Assembly (NCBI GenBank): GCA_937870605.1
Contig: CALMZW010000321.1
Span: 1 to 16,028, forward strand
Direction of reading: 5' to 3'
Source: an uncultured Synergistaceae bacterium
Lineage (GTDB): Bacteria > Synergistota > Synergistia > Synergistales > Aminobacteriaceae
Length of the DNA: 16,028 nucleotides
The notes under the pieces were generated by a model, which made no database searches, had not been told where the DNA came from, and saw only the letters and a program-made list of their open reading frames with translations. A program made the position numbers and the translations under genes. Positions 15,160 to 16,028 of the stretch are shown one piece after another. Numbering within the stretch: position 1 is the first letter of the stretch; each line of letters starts with the position of its first letter.

Positions 15160-15191
15160 TCCGGACACGCATCCATACAGAGAGCCAAGAC

Positions 15192-15230
15192 AACGGGGAG
15201 CCGCTGAAAATATCCGGAGGCTCCCCGTTT
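15192..15230. terminator. Terminator between the GNAT and DUF3006 genes
   Basis: AACGGGGAGCC (15192-15202) pairs with GGCTCCCCGTT (15219-15229) around a 16-nt loop, followed by one more T. The T tract is short, so strength is uncertain. It lies between convergent genes and may work in both directions. Confidence 0.65.
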
Positions 15231-15291
15231 CGAGGTGTGCATGTGGGATTCTTCCCTCGCGCGGAGGCGGAGGCGATGCGTCCGCCCCGCC

Positions 15292-15507
15292 CTACGGATT
15301 GTCCCCGAGCTGCGCGTAGAGGTCTTCGACGGCCTTCTTCGCGTCTTCCGTCCCGTCCTCGTCCGCTTCCCACGTGACCCTGAGCACCTGTCCCTCGCGG
15401 ACCCCTTCGGGAAGCCACGCAACCGGAACGGTCACCGCAACCGACTCGTCCTCGCCGAGCAAAACCCTCGCGACGCCATCCTCCACCGAATCGACGAACG
15501 CTCTCAC
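15292..15507 (-). CDS. DUF3006-family small protein
   Basis: A 71-residue protein with the DUF3006 pattern: RAFVDSVEDGVARVLLGEDE, then VTVPVAWLPEGVREGQVLRV with the conserved LP.G..EG..L. The family forms a small beta-rich fold of unknown function, often encoded right after ComEC-like metallo-beta-lactamase proteins, as here. GGGAGG, 8-9 nt upstream, supports GTG 15507, which overlaps the upstream stop by 4 nt (GTGA), so the two genes are coupled. The acidic C-terminal helix is EDAKKAVEDLYAQL. A longer upstream frame is only a shadow of the metallo-beta-lactamase gene. Confidence 0.82.
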   Translation of the reverse strand: MRAFVDSVEDGVARVLLGEDESVAVTVPVAWLPEGVREGQVLRVTWEADEDGTEDAKKAVEDLYAQLGDNP

Positions 15508-16028
15508 GGATTGCACCTCCCGCAGGGCTTGTAGCCCGCGCGTATCGCATCGTCCCTGTCGTCGAAGCGGACCTGTTTCTTCTCGTCCGGAAGCCCCTCG
15601 CACGTCGGCAGATGGAACACCTTGCTCCTGCTGTTGCCGATATACCCCCCTACGGTTCCGGCCGCAGGAGCCGGGGCGGACGTCGGTTTCGGTTCGGGCC
15701 GGTATGTCCCCGTCTTCAGGAAGAGTTCCCTGCCGTCGCTCGCGATCACGACCGGACCGGCGTTCGCGGTGGAGCGCCATGCTACGCCCGCCCTCTCCAG
15801 CGCCTGGACGGCTGCCTTATGGGGGTGGCCGTAGTCGTTTTCCGCGGCGCACGTGATGACGGCCGCTTCCGGACGGACCTGACGCAGGAACGCCGCGTCC
15901 GTGCCGTTGTGCGAGCCGTGATGCGACACCTTGAGGACCGCCGATTGTGGGAACGTCCCGACCGACGCGCGTTCCTCCCGTTCGGCGTCGGCCATGAGGA
16001 GCGCCGTGAAGCGCCCGTAGGAGACGCG
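15504..16028 (-). CDS. ComEC-like metallo-beta-lactamase-fold hydrolase with C-terminal Cys-rich domain (5' end outside the window)
   Basis: Only the last 174 residues are in the window; the frame is open to the edge, so the gene continues beyond 16028. The visible part starts at YGRFTALLMADAEREE, equivalent to the LLTGD(A)E motif of ComEC/Rec2 C-terminal metallo-beta-lactamase domains. It continues with VLKVSHHGSHNGTD (metal-site SHHGS), VRPEAAVITCAAENDYGHPH and a closing strand. A Pro/Ala linker leads to YIGNSRSKVFHLPTCEGLP and AIRAGYKPCGRCNP, an Ada-type metal-binding-like module with Cys...CxxC. The protein is probably a secreted or soluble hydrolase or nuclease rather than a competence channel, but the missing N terminus decides this. 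The Gly of the LLTGD motif appears as Ala (MADAE), a mild deviation. It is coupled to DUF3006. Confidence 0.85.
   Translation of the reverse strand, partial: RVSYGRFTALLMADAEREERASVGTFPQSAVLKVSHHGSHNGTDAAFLRQVRPEAAVITCAAENDYGHPHKAAVQALERAGVAWRSTANAGPVVIASDGRELFLKTGTYRPEPKPTSAPAPAAGTVGGYIGNSRSKVFHLPTCEGLPDEKKQVRFDDRDDAIRAGYKPCGRCNP

Overview
This is a GC-rich bacterial segment with short intergenic gaps and clear Shine-Dalgarno sites. Signal-peptide proteins, a periplasm-type beta-propeller, a SYLF protein and a metallo-beta-lactamase/DUF3006 pair would fit a diderm anaerobe such as a member of Synergistota. That assignment is a guess from gene content; no rRNA or other marker gene is present.

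Left edge (1-1471): the broken 3' end of a TnsA-like transposon endonuclease, a perfect 18-bp inverted repeat, and a complete MntA/HepT toxin-antitoxin pair on the minus strand (mntA then hepT, 4-nt overlap, with a TATAAT box just upstream). This is typical accessory debris and defence content. Next (1591-3181, minus strand) is a two-gene unit: an exported PQQ-type beta-propeller protein and a macrodomain ADP-ribose hydrolase. A dubious Cys-rich small ORF lies at 3235-3375. A plus-strand exported SYLF protein (3468-4163) has an extended -10 promoter and ends in a convergent terminator shared with the defence operon.

Core (4275-12820, minus strand): a complete type I Wadjet anti-plasmid system, transcribed jetA-jetB-jetC-jetD. 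It is preceded by a fifth gene encoding a membrane-anchored protein with two RCK/TrkA-N-like Rossmann units and a C-terminal RyR domain. All five genes overlap: by 8 nt at the first three junctions (including the fifth gene with jetA) and by 4 nt at jetC/jetD. The whole set therefore looks like one translationally coupled operon from a single promoter near 12861. The RCK-RyR protein is not a canonical Wadjet subunit and is the most interesting item in the window: a candidate nucleotide/ligand-sensing membrane partner of Wadjet. A 14-bp-arm inverted repeat covers the -35 region of this promoter.

Right part (12964-16028): an exported CARDB-domain protein (minus); a divergent HxlR-family regulator (minus) and GNAT acetyltransferase (plus) around a dyad-symmetric operator candidate; and a minus-strand ComEC-like metallo-beta-lactamase protein with a C-terminal Cys-rich domain, cut by the window edge and overlapping a DUF3006 gene by 4 nt.

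No tRNA, rRNA, CRISPR array or intact insertion sequence was seen. The very long alternative reading frames opposite and beside jetC, jetB, jetA and the RCK-RyR gene are GC-driven shadows.
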